Assembly (NCBI GenBank): GCA_964613745.1
Contig: CAZTJA010000018.1
Coordinates: 1 to 36,136 of the forward strand
Reading direction: 5' to 3'
DNA: 36,136 nt
Source of the DNA: CAZTJA01 sp964613745
GTDB taxonomy: Bacteria; Desulfobacterota; Desulfomonilia; Desulfomonilales; Desulfomonilaceae
A model generated the notes under the pieces. That model was not told the origin of the DNA. It saw only the letters and a list, made by a program, of their open reading frames with translations, and ran no database searches. This document shows, piece after piece, positions 24,863-32,024 of this stretch. How positions within the stretch are numbered: position 1 is the stretch's first letter; each line of letters starts with the position of its first letter. Position numbers and translations under genes: made by a program.

Positions 24863-24997
24863 GTGAAAAGAACATTTCAACCTAGTAATCTTTCTCGTAA
24901 AAGAACTCATGGCTTCCGCGTTCGAATGAAGACCAAGAGTGGAAGAATAGTACTTGCACGAAGAAGAGCAAAGGGACGTAAACGTCTCGCAGTCTGA
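24863..24997 (+). CDS. rpmH: 50S ribosomal protein L34
   Basis: A 44-residue, extremely basic protein beginning MKRTFQPSNLSRKRTHGFRVRM and ending in RRRAKGRKRLAV, which is the L34 consensus and normal length. L34 is part of the large ribosomal subunit. It uses a GTG start; GAGAGG lies further upstream than usual and GGGA closer, so the ribosome binding site is only moderate. A good promoter lies about 40 bases upstream. It is the first gene of the classic rpmH-rnpA-yidD-yidC order. The last 44 bases of the gene also encode the beginning of rnpA in another frame. Confidence 0.97.
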   Translation: MKRTFQPSNLSRKRTHGFRVRMKTKSGRIVLARRRAKGRKRLAV

Positions 24998-25358
24998 GCG
25001 AAAATTCTCATTTCCTAAACAGGATAGAATTCTCAAGTCCGATGAATTTCGGAGAGTTGCCAAAAGGGGAATTCGCTACAGTACGGTTCATCTTCATATT
25101 CGAATGCTGAAAAGCCTTGTGGGCAGGACACGGCTGGGAATCGCGGCCGGCAGAAAAGCTGGGAACGCTTGCGCTAGAAATCGAATCAAGAGGAGGCTTC
25201 GCGAGTATTTCCGTCTCAATCGCCACAAACTTCCGCCCGAGACGGACATATTAATAATCCCACTCGTCGGGGCATCCGATTTAGATACAACAGCGCTCTT
25301 TCAGGAGCTGGACCGATTATTCAAGAAATTGCTTCCGTCATCGGCAGAAACACCCTGA
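24954..25358 (+). CDS. rnpA: Ribonuclease P protein component
   Basis: The protein cofactor of RNase P, which with the catalytic RNA trims tRNA 5' leaders. The 134-residue frame has the family core: FSFPKQDRILKSDEFRRV near 18-35, a central hydrophobic RLGIAAGRKAG strand, and the RNA-binding RNRIKRRLREYFR near 76-88. The only start that retains the conserved core is a TTG at 24954, inside rpmH; a GGAAG eight bases upstream supports it. The gene therefore overlaps rpmH by 44 bases out of frame. No ATG, GTG or TTG occurs later before the core. The N-terminal MHEEEQRDVNVSQSE stretch is longer than in most RnpA proteins. The stop overlaps the reading frame of yidD. Confidence 0.93.
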   Translation: MHEEEQRDVNVSQSERKFSFPKQDRILKSDEFRRVAKRGIRYSTVHLHIRMLKSLVGRTRLGIAAGRKAGNACARNRIKRRLREYFRLNRHKLPPETDILIIPLVGASDLDTTALFQELDRLFKKLLPSSAETP

Positions 25359-25552
25359 TTGGAATAGTCAGGGCTTATCAGCTCGTGATATCCCCTATTT
25401 TTCCGTCCGCCTGTCGTTTTCATCCTACCTGTTCCGAATATTCTATAACGGCTATTCGACAATATGGTGTTTTCAAAGGCATTTACCTTACTTTGAAGCG
25501 ACTAATCCGTTGTAGACCATTTGGGCCCCAAGGTTATGACCCTGTGCCGTAG
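25316..25552 (+). CDS. yidD: Membrane protein insertion efficiency factor YidD (non-standard start)
   Basis: The frame ending at 25552 carries the YidD signature: RAYQLVISPIFPSACRFHP, then TCSEYSITAIRQYG, and a final CRPFGPQGYDPVP with the conserved Cys and Pro. YidD is a small peripheral inner-membrane protein that helps YidC-dependent insertion. No ATG, GTG or TTG precedes the conserved N-terminal region. The first ordinary codon is a GTG at 25385, which would cut away the AYQ segment. The coordinates given use an ATT at 25316 with AGGAG eight bases upstream, yielding 78 residues and an amphipathic N-terminus like other YidD proteins. A CTG at 25355, overlapping the rnpA stop, is the main alternative. 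Identity is firm; the start is uncertain. Confidence 0.85.
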   Translation: MIQEIASVIGRNTLIGIVRAYQLVISPIFPSACRFHPTCSEYSITAIRQYGVFKGIYLTLKRLIRCRPFGPQGYDPVP

Positions 25553-25591
25553 TTCGGCAAAATACGTCAACCCCATCGGGGGAGAAATTCA

Positions 25592-27277
25592 ATGGATCGA
25601 AATCTCGTATTGGCCATCGTTCTTTCAATCGCAATCATTTTAGGTTTCCAGTATTTTTTCCAACTGTACAGTCCGCCACCTCAGAAATCCCCTTCAGTAC
25701 CCACACAAACATCACCATCTGAACCTAAGGCCCAGGACCGAAAAATTCCCCAAGAAGAATCAGAGAAGCAGACGCGAGTCGATGAATCGGTCATAAAACC
25801 AATGGTGCCGGTGGATCAGGATCAAAAAGAAGTATTGATCAGTATCGATAGCCCCCTGTATGAAGCCGTACTCACTTCTCGCGGAGCCAAAATCATTTCC
25901 TTCAAATTGAAGAAATTCAGAGCCACTCTTGATGGTCCGGAACTCGTCAATTTGTTTGATGTAAAAGGGGACACGGCGGGTCCCAGTTTGGTATTCACCA
26001 GCCGTAAGGATGAAGTCACCACCGATGCCGAATTGAATTATCAAACGGATTTCCCGAAACAGGCAATTCTATCGGATGCAGATGAGAAATCAATAACATT
26101 TCAGACTACAACAAATTCAGGGGTCATCATTGCAAAGACTTATACCTTCCGAGGCGGAAGCTATGAGGTTGGTTTTAGTTTTCAAATGGCCAATACGACG
26201 AATGAAAGCAGGAATTATTCGGTTTCATTTCCCTGGCGTAAGATTTTTAAAGGTGAGGATGACAGGTTTGCTTGGAACAGTGTGGAACTGTACCTTAATA
26301 GCAGTCTGAAGGACTACTATTTTAAAGATATTAAAGGCGATGAAGAACTGTCCGGCCAAATTGAATGGGCGGGACTCGGAGATGTTTACTTTTTCAAGGC
26401 TCTCGTTTTCGATGACAAACCGAACATCAAGGTCAGTCTGATCAAACCTTCAAAGGACATAGCAGAAATAAAGGTTCGGTTTGGCGCCATAGATTTAGAT
26501 CCAGGACAAACGGAAAAAAGGTCTTTGGCCATTTATCTCGGTCCAAAGCAGAGAGACGCTTTGCTGGAGGCGGGAAATAATCTTTCCAATGCCCTGGTTT
26601 ACAGTTACTACCGAATCTTCGATATTATGGCTGAGTGGTTAATGATTGTGCTGCGGTTCTTCAACTCGGGTTTTACGGTTTTTGGAATCAGGGTTCCGGG
26701 CACAAACAATTTTGGAATCGACATAATCATTTTGACGATCCTGATAAAAATACTGTTCATCCCGCTTAGCCACAAGAGCATGAAATCTATGAAGAGGATG
26801 CAGGAGCTGCAACCTCAAATGGCTAAATTGAAGGAAAAGTACAAGGACGACAAAGCGGCATTCAATAAAGCCATGATGGAGATGTACAAGGAGAAGAAAA
26901 TCAATCCTGCCGGCGGTTGCTTGCCCATGCTCGCTCAATTGCCCGTTTTTGTCGCTTTATATCAAGCCTTATCTTACGCCGTGGAACTGCGGCATGCTCC
27001 GTTCGTCTGTTTTCCTTCAATATTCTTGTGCATTAATGATTTGTCTGCGCCGGATCCATATTATGTCACGCCCATTCTTATGGGTGCGACTATGGCCCTT
27101 CAGCAATGGTTGACTCCTGCAGGAGGCGATCCTACTCAGAAAAAAATGATGATGATCTTACCCGTAGTATTTACGTACCTCTTCATAAGCTTTCCTGCGG
27201 GTTTGGTGCTTTACTGGTTGGTTAATAATATCCTGTCTATTGCTCAGCAGGTTGTAACCAACAGAATGGCCGATTAA
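25592..27277 (+). CDS. yidC: Membrane protein insertase YidC
   Basis: A 561-residue Gram-negative-type YidC. The N-terminal helix (about 5-23) is followed by a proline-rich linker, a large periplasmic beta-sandwich domain (about 80-335), then five conserved helices with the hydrophilic groove. The helix TILIKILFIPLSHKSMKSMKRMQELQPQ carries a positive residue where E. coli has the functional Arg, and NPAGGCLPMLAQLPVFVALYQ and FPAGLVLYWLVNN are family hallmarks. It inserts and folds inner-membrane proteins, alone or with SecYEG. GGGGGAG seven bases upstream of the ATG is a good ribosome binding site. It follows yidD by 39 bases and precedes jag by 13, as usual for this block. Confidence 0.97.
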   Translation: MDRNLVLAIVLSIAIILGFQYFFQLYSPPPQKSPSVPTQTSPSEPKAQDRKIPQEESEKQTRVDESVIKPMVPVDQDQKEVLISIDSPLYEAVLTSRGAKIISFKLKKFRATLDGPELVNLFDVKGDTAGPSLVFTSRKDEVTTDAELNYQTDFPKQAILSDADEKSITFQTTTNSGVIIAKTYTFRGGSYEVGFSFQMANTTNESRNYSVSFPWRKIFKGEDDRFAWNSVELYLNSSLKDYYFKDIKGDEELSGQIEWAGLGDVYFFKALVFDDKPNIKVSLIKPSKDIAEIKVRFGAIDLDPGQTEKRSLAIYLGPKQRDALLEAGNNLSNALVYSYYRIFDIMAEWLMIVLRFFNSGFTVFGIRVPGTNNFGIDIIILTILIKILFIPLSHKSMKSMKRMQELQPQMAKLKEKYKDDKAAFNKAMMEMYKEKKINPAGGCLPMLAQLPVFVALYQALSYAVELRHAPFVCFPSIFLCINDLSAPDPYYVTPILMGATMALQQWLTPAGGDPTQKKMMMILPVVFTYLFISFPAGLVLYWLVNNILSIAQQVVTNRMAD

Positions 27278-27290
27278 GGGGATATTAATT

Positions 27291-28112
27291 ATGACCACAT
27301 TTGAATTTACTGGAAAATCCGTCAAGGAGGCCATTGCTAAAGCTTGCGACGAATTGAAATCCGACGAAGCTTTGCTCGACATCGAAGTTCTCGAAGAAAG
27401 TACTAGAGGCTTTTTAGGTATTGTCGGACAACGTGATGCTCGAATTCGAGTTAAGAAACGGGATATCCTAAAAGAAGTACTTGAAGCGGAACCGGTTGCG
27501 AAACAAGAAAGTGATGCTTCGGAAGAAAAATTTGAAGCGGACCATCAGCCGGTTACGATGAACGATGAATTGGACAAAGAAGAAGGATCGCAAGAGTTTA
27601 CCGAAACTCGACCTGTTAAGATAATCGATCCTAAACAAATAGCTCAGGCCAAGGAAGTCCTTGAGGAAATTCTCCGACGTATGCCGGTGGAAATCAGTGT
27701 CGAGGCTTCTTCCAGTGACGGAGCTATTCATTTGGACATTAAAGGTGACGGTTCGGGTTTGCTCATCGGAAAAAAAGGCCAAACTCTCGATTCATTGCAA
27801 TATCTTGTCAATAAAATAATCAACAAGGAAAATGCTCCGGGCGAGAAAACGGAAGTTACGGTCGATACGGAAAATTACAGACTCAGGAAAAAAGAAAACC
27901 TGAGGGAAATGGCTTTGAAGGTCAGCCAAAAAGCTAAGAAAACCCTTAGGCCGGTTTCACTTAATCCGATGCCTCCCCATGAACGCAGAATCGTGCACCT
28001 CATTTTGGCGGAAGATCGTGAAGTATACACGAAAAGCTACGGTGAAGGTCCTCTCCGACGAATTATTGTATATCCACGTAGAGGGGCGGCCGGAAAAAGA
28101 AAACGAAGATAG
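27291..28112 (+). CDS. jag: RNA-binding protein KhpB/Jag (Jag_N, KH, R3H)
   Basis: A 273-residue single-stranded RNA-binding protein. The N-terminal Jag_N domain (about 4-55, FTGKSVKEAIAKACDEL and GFLGIVGQRDARI) is followed by an acidic linker (60-110), a KH domain (about 133-195) with the GKKGQTLDSLQY loop at 160-171, and an R3H domain (about 205-262, with PPHERRIVHLIL and the ending RRIIVYPRR). The last residues are lysine/arginine-rich. In other bacteria KhpB partners with KhpA and affects cell elongation and small RNAs; the exact role here is not known. AAGGGG lies upstream of the ATG. The gene is co-transcribed with yidC. Confidence 0.93.
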   Translation: MTTFEFTGKSVKEAIAKACDELKSDEALLDIEVLEESTRGFLGIVGQRDARIRVKKRDILKEVLEAEPVAKQESDASEEKFEADHQPVTMNDELDKEEGSQEFTETRPVKIIDPKQIAQAKEVLEEILRRMPVEISVEASSSDGAIHLDIKGDGSGLLIGKKGQTLDSLQYLVNKIINKENAPGEKTEVTVDTENYRLRKKENLREMALKVSQKAKKTLRPVSLNPMPPHERRIVHLILAEDREVYTKSYGEGPLRRIIVYPRRGAAGKRKRR

Positions 28113-28160
28113 CCCGAATACTTGAATAACCTCACCGGAGTCTTTTAGGCATATTGATTG

Positions 28161-29537
28161 ATGATCGGTTTTGAAACGTCCGATACCATCGTGGCGATAT
28201 CCACACCTATGGGATATTCCGGAATAGGTGTAGTGAGGCTTAGCGGGCCTAATTCAGAGAGTATCCTTTCCGCACTCTTTAAACCTGCCCTGAAACAATC
28301 TCGATTCCCCGACAGAACCCTCCTGTACGGTCAGATACTCGATCCTGCCACAGGCACGATCGTGGATGATTGTACCGCCGTACTCATGAGAGCCCCTAAA
28401 TCCTATACCGGTGAGGACGTTGTAGAACTCAATCTCCATGGTAGTCCTATCATTCTGGAAGAAGTGGTCAGAATGGCGGTCGAACAGGGAGCCAGACCGG
28501 CAAAAAAAGGCGAATTCACCCGTCGAGCTTTTCTATCAGGAAAAATCAACCTCATACAAGCTGAATCCGTAATCGACATAATTGAGGGAGACGATCTGGA
28601 TTCCATTTTGGCTGCTCAGTCTCGACTCCAAAACAATTTCCTGACGGTGATCAAAAGACTCACGGAACTGCTCAAAAATGTCCGAATTAAACTGGAAGCT
28701 CACATTGATTTTGACGAGGATGATTTCGAACCTGAACCGGAGATATGGGAGGATTTAGCTGAGTTTCTGCAAATCGGACGGGAATTGGAAAATAATTCCA
28801 GGACTGCTGCCGTTAGAAGCAGAGGGATAAACGTCGTCATAGCGGGAATGCCGAATGTGGGCAAATCCACACTTTTCAACAGCCTCATCAAATCCGAACG
28901 AACGATAACTTCTCCCTATCCCGGAACCACACGGGACGTTGTAAGTGAACGAGTACGATTAAGTAATTTTTCGTTTGTCCTTTCAGACACTGCGGGATTG
29001 AGAAGCAACCCGGGTCCTATCGAAGCGGAAGGAATAAAACGCACCCTGGATGAATTGAGTCGAGGCGATATTGTCCTATTGGTGTTGGATTCGTCACAAA
29101 ATCTGGATTTCCAAGAGATCGTCACATCGAATTGGATTGTGGATAAGAAAGTCATTCTTGTTTTAAACAAAAACGATCTTCCAATTGTAATAGACGTGCA
29201 AGCCGTGAAGGCGATCCATGAAACCGTACCCTTGATCTCGGTAAGTGCAAAAACAGGGTCGGGTTTAAAACAATTAGAGGAACTGCTGGTCAACATAGTT
29301 GGATCGAGCAAGATGTCGGGAGCAACGTTGAGCGAAAGATGCAACATTCTTTTGCAAGCGGCAATAAAACACATTGAGTGCTTAAAGGAGCAAAAAGGCA
29401 ACGGGAAATTTGTTGATGCTGAGATTTTAAGTTATGAAATCCGAGAAGCCCTGCTTCGATTGGAGGAAATGACCGGAGAGAACGCGGACGCAGAAATTTT
29501 GGATTCGATATTTGAGCGATTTTGTGTAGGCAAATAA
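28161..29537 (+). CDS. mnmE: tRNA modification GTPase MnmE
   Basis: A 458-residue enzyme that, with MnmG, installs the (carboxy)aminomethyl group at U34 of certain tRNAs using a folate one-carbon unit. The N-terminal formyl-THF-binding domain (TIVAISTPMGYSGIGVVRLSG, then YTGEDVVELNLHG) is followed by a helical domain. The G domain has G1 GMPNVGKST (229-237), G2 TTRDVV, G3 DTAG (276-279) and G4 NKND (336-339). The C-terminal FCVGK (454-458) carries the conserved catalytic cysteine. ATG 28161 is preferred to the adjacent in-frame TTG at 28158; the ribosome binding site is weak for both. The gene ends the conserved block. MnmG is not in the window and no hairpin terminator follows. Confidence 0.97.
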   Translation: MIGFETSDTIVAISTPMGYSGIGVVRLSGPNSESILSALFKPALKQSRFPDRTLLYGQILDPATGTIVDDCTAVLMRAPKSYTGEDVVELNLHGSPIILEEVVRMAVEQGARPAKKGEFTRRAFLSGKINLIQAESVIDIIEGDDLDSILAAQSRLQNNFLTVIKRLTELLKNVRIKLEAHIDFDEDDFEPEPEIWEDLAEFLQIGRELENNSRTAAVRSRGINVVIAGMPNVGKSTLFNSLIKSERTITSPYPGTTRDVVSERVRLSNFSFVLSDTAGLRSNPGPIEAEGIKRTLDELSRGDIVLLVLDSSQNLDFQEIVTSNWIVDKKVILVLNKNDLPIVIDVQAVKAIHETVPLISVSAKTGSGLKQLEELLVNIVGSSKMSGATLSERCNILLQAAIKHIECLKEQKGNGKFVDAEILSYEIREALLRLEEMTGENADAEILDSIFERFCVGK

Positions 29538-29772
29538 TAGTATAGAAACGAATTACGTTCAGAAAAAATATAAAAAATAACTTTAAGAGTTGCAAATAAA
29601 TAACGGAATTCAGGATAAAATCCCTTGACTTTAGTGCGTATTTAAGGTAGGCATCAGGAACATCATGTGAAGGCCCGGTTAACGGGTCTATCGCCCTGCA
29701 GCAAAATCCGGTGCGTAATGGACCTGTTTTGAAAAAAGCCGGTCTATGTTGTCACCGTTTGGAGGTAATTTT
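29538..29772 (+). promoter_or_regulatory. Upstream region of the outer-membrane protein gene
   Basis: This 235-base gap contains no gene. A TTGACT at 29625-29630 could be a -35, but the -10 at 17 bases (TAGGCA) is poor. The following leader, about 100 bases, holds a CCCG/CGGG hairpin around GTTAA at about 29675-29690 and several complementary GGTC/GACC words, so it may be structured. It does not match a riboswitch consensus I can recognise. Confidence 0.3.
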
Positions 29773-30738
29773 ATGGGAGCAAGGGGCACGCAGATTATTA
29801 CCTGTGCCGTGACGGCCCTGGCGATCATCATAACGGGCGCGATTCCTGCCTTTGCTTGGGAAGCGGAGTATCGTTATCCAATAAAGGTTCGGGTTTCCGA
29901 TTCCGATTTTTCCAATTCCAGGCAGGGGTCCACGGGCACTATTGTCAACAGCCCCGGAACCAATTGGGATGTGGCCGCGGGGCAAGCAAGAAGGGAAATA
30001 CTCTGTCCAAAACGTGGGTATTCTCTCGCGATAGGAACTCGACCGTACTTTAGTAGTATTACTGGATCCACTAAAGTAAACAGCAAAGGAGGCGAGGGCA
30101 CTTTTCTGAGTCTCACCGGCAATTTGAGGATTCCGGGAGATGCCACCCTCTGGGAGTTTTATTCATTTATCCGGATGTGGGACAAGGTGACTTTTCGATT
30201 CGAATACCTGCCCTGGACTTGGACAGGTGCCGGCCACACTTCTACTGACGGAAATTTCAGTGGATTACTCTTGAAGAAAGACGATAACATCACAACCGAT
30301 CTCAATGTGACATCCATAGTATTGGGAGCGGATTATGATGTAGCTTTCGGCCGGGATCTCTCGTTTGGGCCGAACGCCGATCTTTGGGTAATAAAGTGGT
30401 CGGAAAGAGTCGCAAAATCTCCCGGTGATGCAGTCGACTTTACTCAAACAATCCTACAACCCGCGATCGGCGCGCACATTCGTTATGAACCCGCCAACAC
30501 GGGCTACTTTTCCTGGTTCAAGCCCTTTATGGACGGTAGGTTCACCTGGATGAGTTTTGCCGGTCTCGGATTATCTACCTGGGACATTGGAGCAGGTATT
30601 GCTCCACCTGTAAGTAGAAACGTAGATGCCGTATTTAAGCTCGGTTACAAACAGTGGAGAATAGAGGGAAACCGAGGCAGATTGTTCGCCGATGTCGGTA
30701 TAGAAGGATTTTATCTGGATCTAGGCCTTCAATTCTGA
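29773..30738 (+). CDS. Probable outer-membrane beta-barrel protein
   Basis: A 321-residue exported protein. A signal peptide with a long hydrophobic core ends at AFA (26-28) before WEAEYRYP. The rest alternates hydrophobic and polar residues in many short strands with Gly, Asn, Trp and Tyr at turns and edges. It ends LDLGLQF, the C-terminal aromatic expected for insertion by the BAM complex. I do not recognise a named family; the strands and the FLSLTGNLRIPGDATLWEFYSFIRMWD region resemble small barrel proteins of about 12 strands. The ATG at 29773 has GGAGG seven bases upstream; the longer frame from 29746 breaks the signal peptide. The gene is monocistronic, with a strong terminator directly after it, suggesting it is well expressed. 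Confidence 0.7.
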   Translation: MGARGTQIITCAVTALAIIITGAIPAFAWEAEYRYPIKVRVSDSDFSNSRQGSTGTIVNSPGTNWDVAAGQARREILCPKRGYSLAIGTRPYFSSITGSTKVNSKGGEGTFLSLTGNLRIPGDATLWEFYSFIRMWDKVTFRFEYLPWTWTGAGHTSTDGNFSGLLLKKDDNITTDLNVTSIVLGADYDVAFGRDLSFGPNADLWVIKWSERVAKSPGDAVDFTQTILQPAIGAHIRYEPANTGYFSWFKPFMDGRFTWMSFAGLGLSTWDIGAGIAPPVSRNVDAVFKLGYKQWRIEGNRGRLFADVGIEGFYLDLGLQF

Positions 30739-30766
30739 TCGCCCGTCCCGCCCCTTGCCATCTCCA

Positions 30767-30796
30767 GGCCCGTGCTCAAGAGCACGGGTCTTTTTT
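30767..30796 (+). terminator. Intrinsic terminator after the outer-membrane protein gene
   Basis: A ten-pair stem (core CCCGTGCT with AGCACGGG, extended by one G-U and one G-C pair) with a CAAG loop is followed by six T. It lies about 30 bases past the stop codon. Confidence 0.93.
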
Positions 30797-30826
30797 CTAT
30801 TGTGTTTAAGACGAGACAAGTTCCCC

Positions 30827-30855
30827 TTTACAGTTAATTTAACTCTCTCTATAAT
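30827..30855 (+). promoter_or_regulatory. Near-consensus sigma-70 promoter of the S24 regulator, with a palindrome in the spacer
   Basis: TTTACA (30827-30832, five of six) and a perfect TATAAT (30850-30855) are exactly 17 bases apart. The spacer contains AGTTAA-T-TTAACT (30832-30844), a 13-base palindrome, well placed as an operator for autorepression by the downstream HTH protein. The start of transcription would be near 30862. Confidence 0.8.
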
Positions 30856-30933
30856 TTTAAAAGGATACTTGGACACCAATTTTCAAACCAAACGGCCGGC
30901 TTCGAAATAAACCAATTCAGTTACGTAAATCAT

Positions 30934-31989
30934 ATGAATATGACCAAAACCTTTGGGCAATTCGCCAAAGAGCGATTGAGCAGACTTGGAAAAAGTCAGA
31001 AGGCTTTTGCCGATGTTCTCGGGGTTTCCCCGGCCTATATTTCACAAATTTTTTCCGGCAAAAAAAATCCACCGGATTTGGGAAAATCGCGTCATCGTGA
31101 ACAACTTCGATTGTGGTGTGAGTTTCTCAATTCGCCTGAAGAGGACGTATTGGGATTTGTTCGTTACGAATTACATAAAGTACCTCTGCGGCCTATCCCA
31201 AAATATAAGCGTCTCAGAAAATTACTCTTGAGCAGTTTGATAAACACCGATCCCAGTTTTGTTGATGAAATTAAGTCACTTGAGTTGCATCCAGCGGAAA
31301 ATGCCGCTGTTAAGTCCCTCGCACAAATTTACCTCATAATGCAGGAAGTGCCGCTTGAGGGAAGTGCATTCGGCACGGTTCGTTTCGTTGAATTCTGCTC
31401 CCGAGCTCGAACGAACAAAGAGTTTGTCGAGGGAGAATTGGTCGACTTCTTCTCGTTGCATCCATTCACCTGGGACTGGGATGAAGAATTGAACGAGGCA
31501 CGAATTTCGTCCGAATCTTCTGTTATTACGGAAGCAATTATCAGACTAACCAGAGTTTTTGGTGAATTGCCGAATCTTGGTCGCACAGGAACAATTCCGG
31601 TGGTTGGGCATGTAAGTGCGGGAGAAGGTTTCGAATATACCGACGGAGGTTATTTGGTGGGGGAAGGTTTCGAACACGTGGAGTTACCCCCGGGTATAGA
31701 TCCCAAATTAGCTCGGAAGCTTTACTGTGTTCGGGTAAGGGGTGATTCCTTGAAGGAATTTTTTGGAGACGGAACGCTCCTATTTATCAAACCGGAATCT
31801 TGGGAAGAAGTTAAAGACGGTGATTTAGTTATATTCAAGAGACGGGAAGACAATAAAGCTTTTGTAAAGAAAGTGGAGTTTTCGGGCGATAGTCTCATAC
31901 TCAAATCGATGAATCCGATGTATAAAAATATTGTTGTTAGTAAGTGGGATTTAGGGTTATTGGAGCGAGTCTCGGCAATTGTGCTATAA
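30934..31989 (+). CDS. HTH (XRE/cI-type) transcriptional regulator with C-terminal S24 (LexA-like) peptidase domain
   Basis: A 351-residue LexA/cI-like repressor. The N-terminal helix-turn-helix (about 7-60, KSQKAFADVLGVSPAYISQIFSGKKNP) is followed by an unusually long middle region (about 65-215) without recognisable motifs, then an S24 domain (about 220-351). The S24 part shows the possible self-cleavage pair Ala229-Gly230 in GHVSAGEGF, the nucleophile Ser272 in VRGDSLKEFFGDG, and the general-base Lys312 in AFVKKVEF, so autocleavage may be retained. It would respond to RecA filaments or another signal. The ATG at 30934 has no clear Shine-Dalgarno; a second ATG follows at 30940. A near-consensus promoter with a spacer palindrome lies 80 bases upstream. 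No phage genes adjoin it; an MltD-like lytic enzyme follows 35 bases later. Confidence 0.88.
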   Translation: MNMTKTFGQFAKERLSRLGKSQKAFADVLGVSPAYISQIFSGKKNPPDLGKSRHREQLRLWCEFLNSPEEDVLGFVRYELHKVPLRPIPKYKRLRKLLLSSLINTDPSFVDEIKSLELHPAENAAVKSLAQIYLIMQEVPLEGSAFGTVRFVEFCSRARTNKEFVEGELVDFFSLHPFTWDWDEELNEARISSESSVITEAIIRLTRVFGELPNLGRTGTIPVVGHVSAGEGFEYTDGGYLVGEGFEHVELPPGIDPKLARKLYCVRVRGDSLKEFFGDGTLLFIKPESWEEVKDGDLVIFKRREDNKAFVKKVEFSGDSLILKSMNPMYKNIVVSKWDLGLLERVSAIVL

Positions 31990-32024
31990 TAATGGAAGCA
32001 CTATTAGTAAAGTGAGATTACCTC

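Noticed and set aside
29660..29760. Cyclic-di-GMP (GEMM) type riboswitch
   Set aside because: A few words resemble parts of the consensus, but the conserved GGCAAA and GACGCAAAGCC elements are missing.
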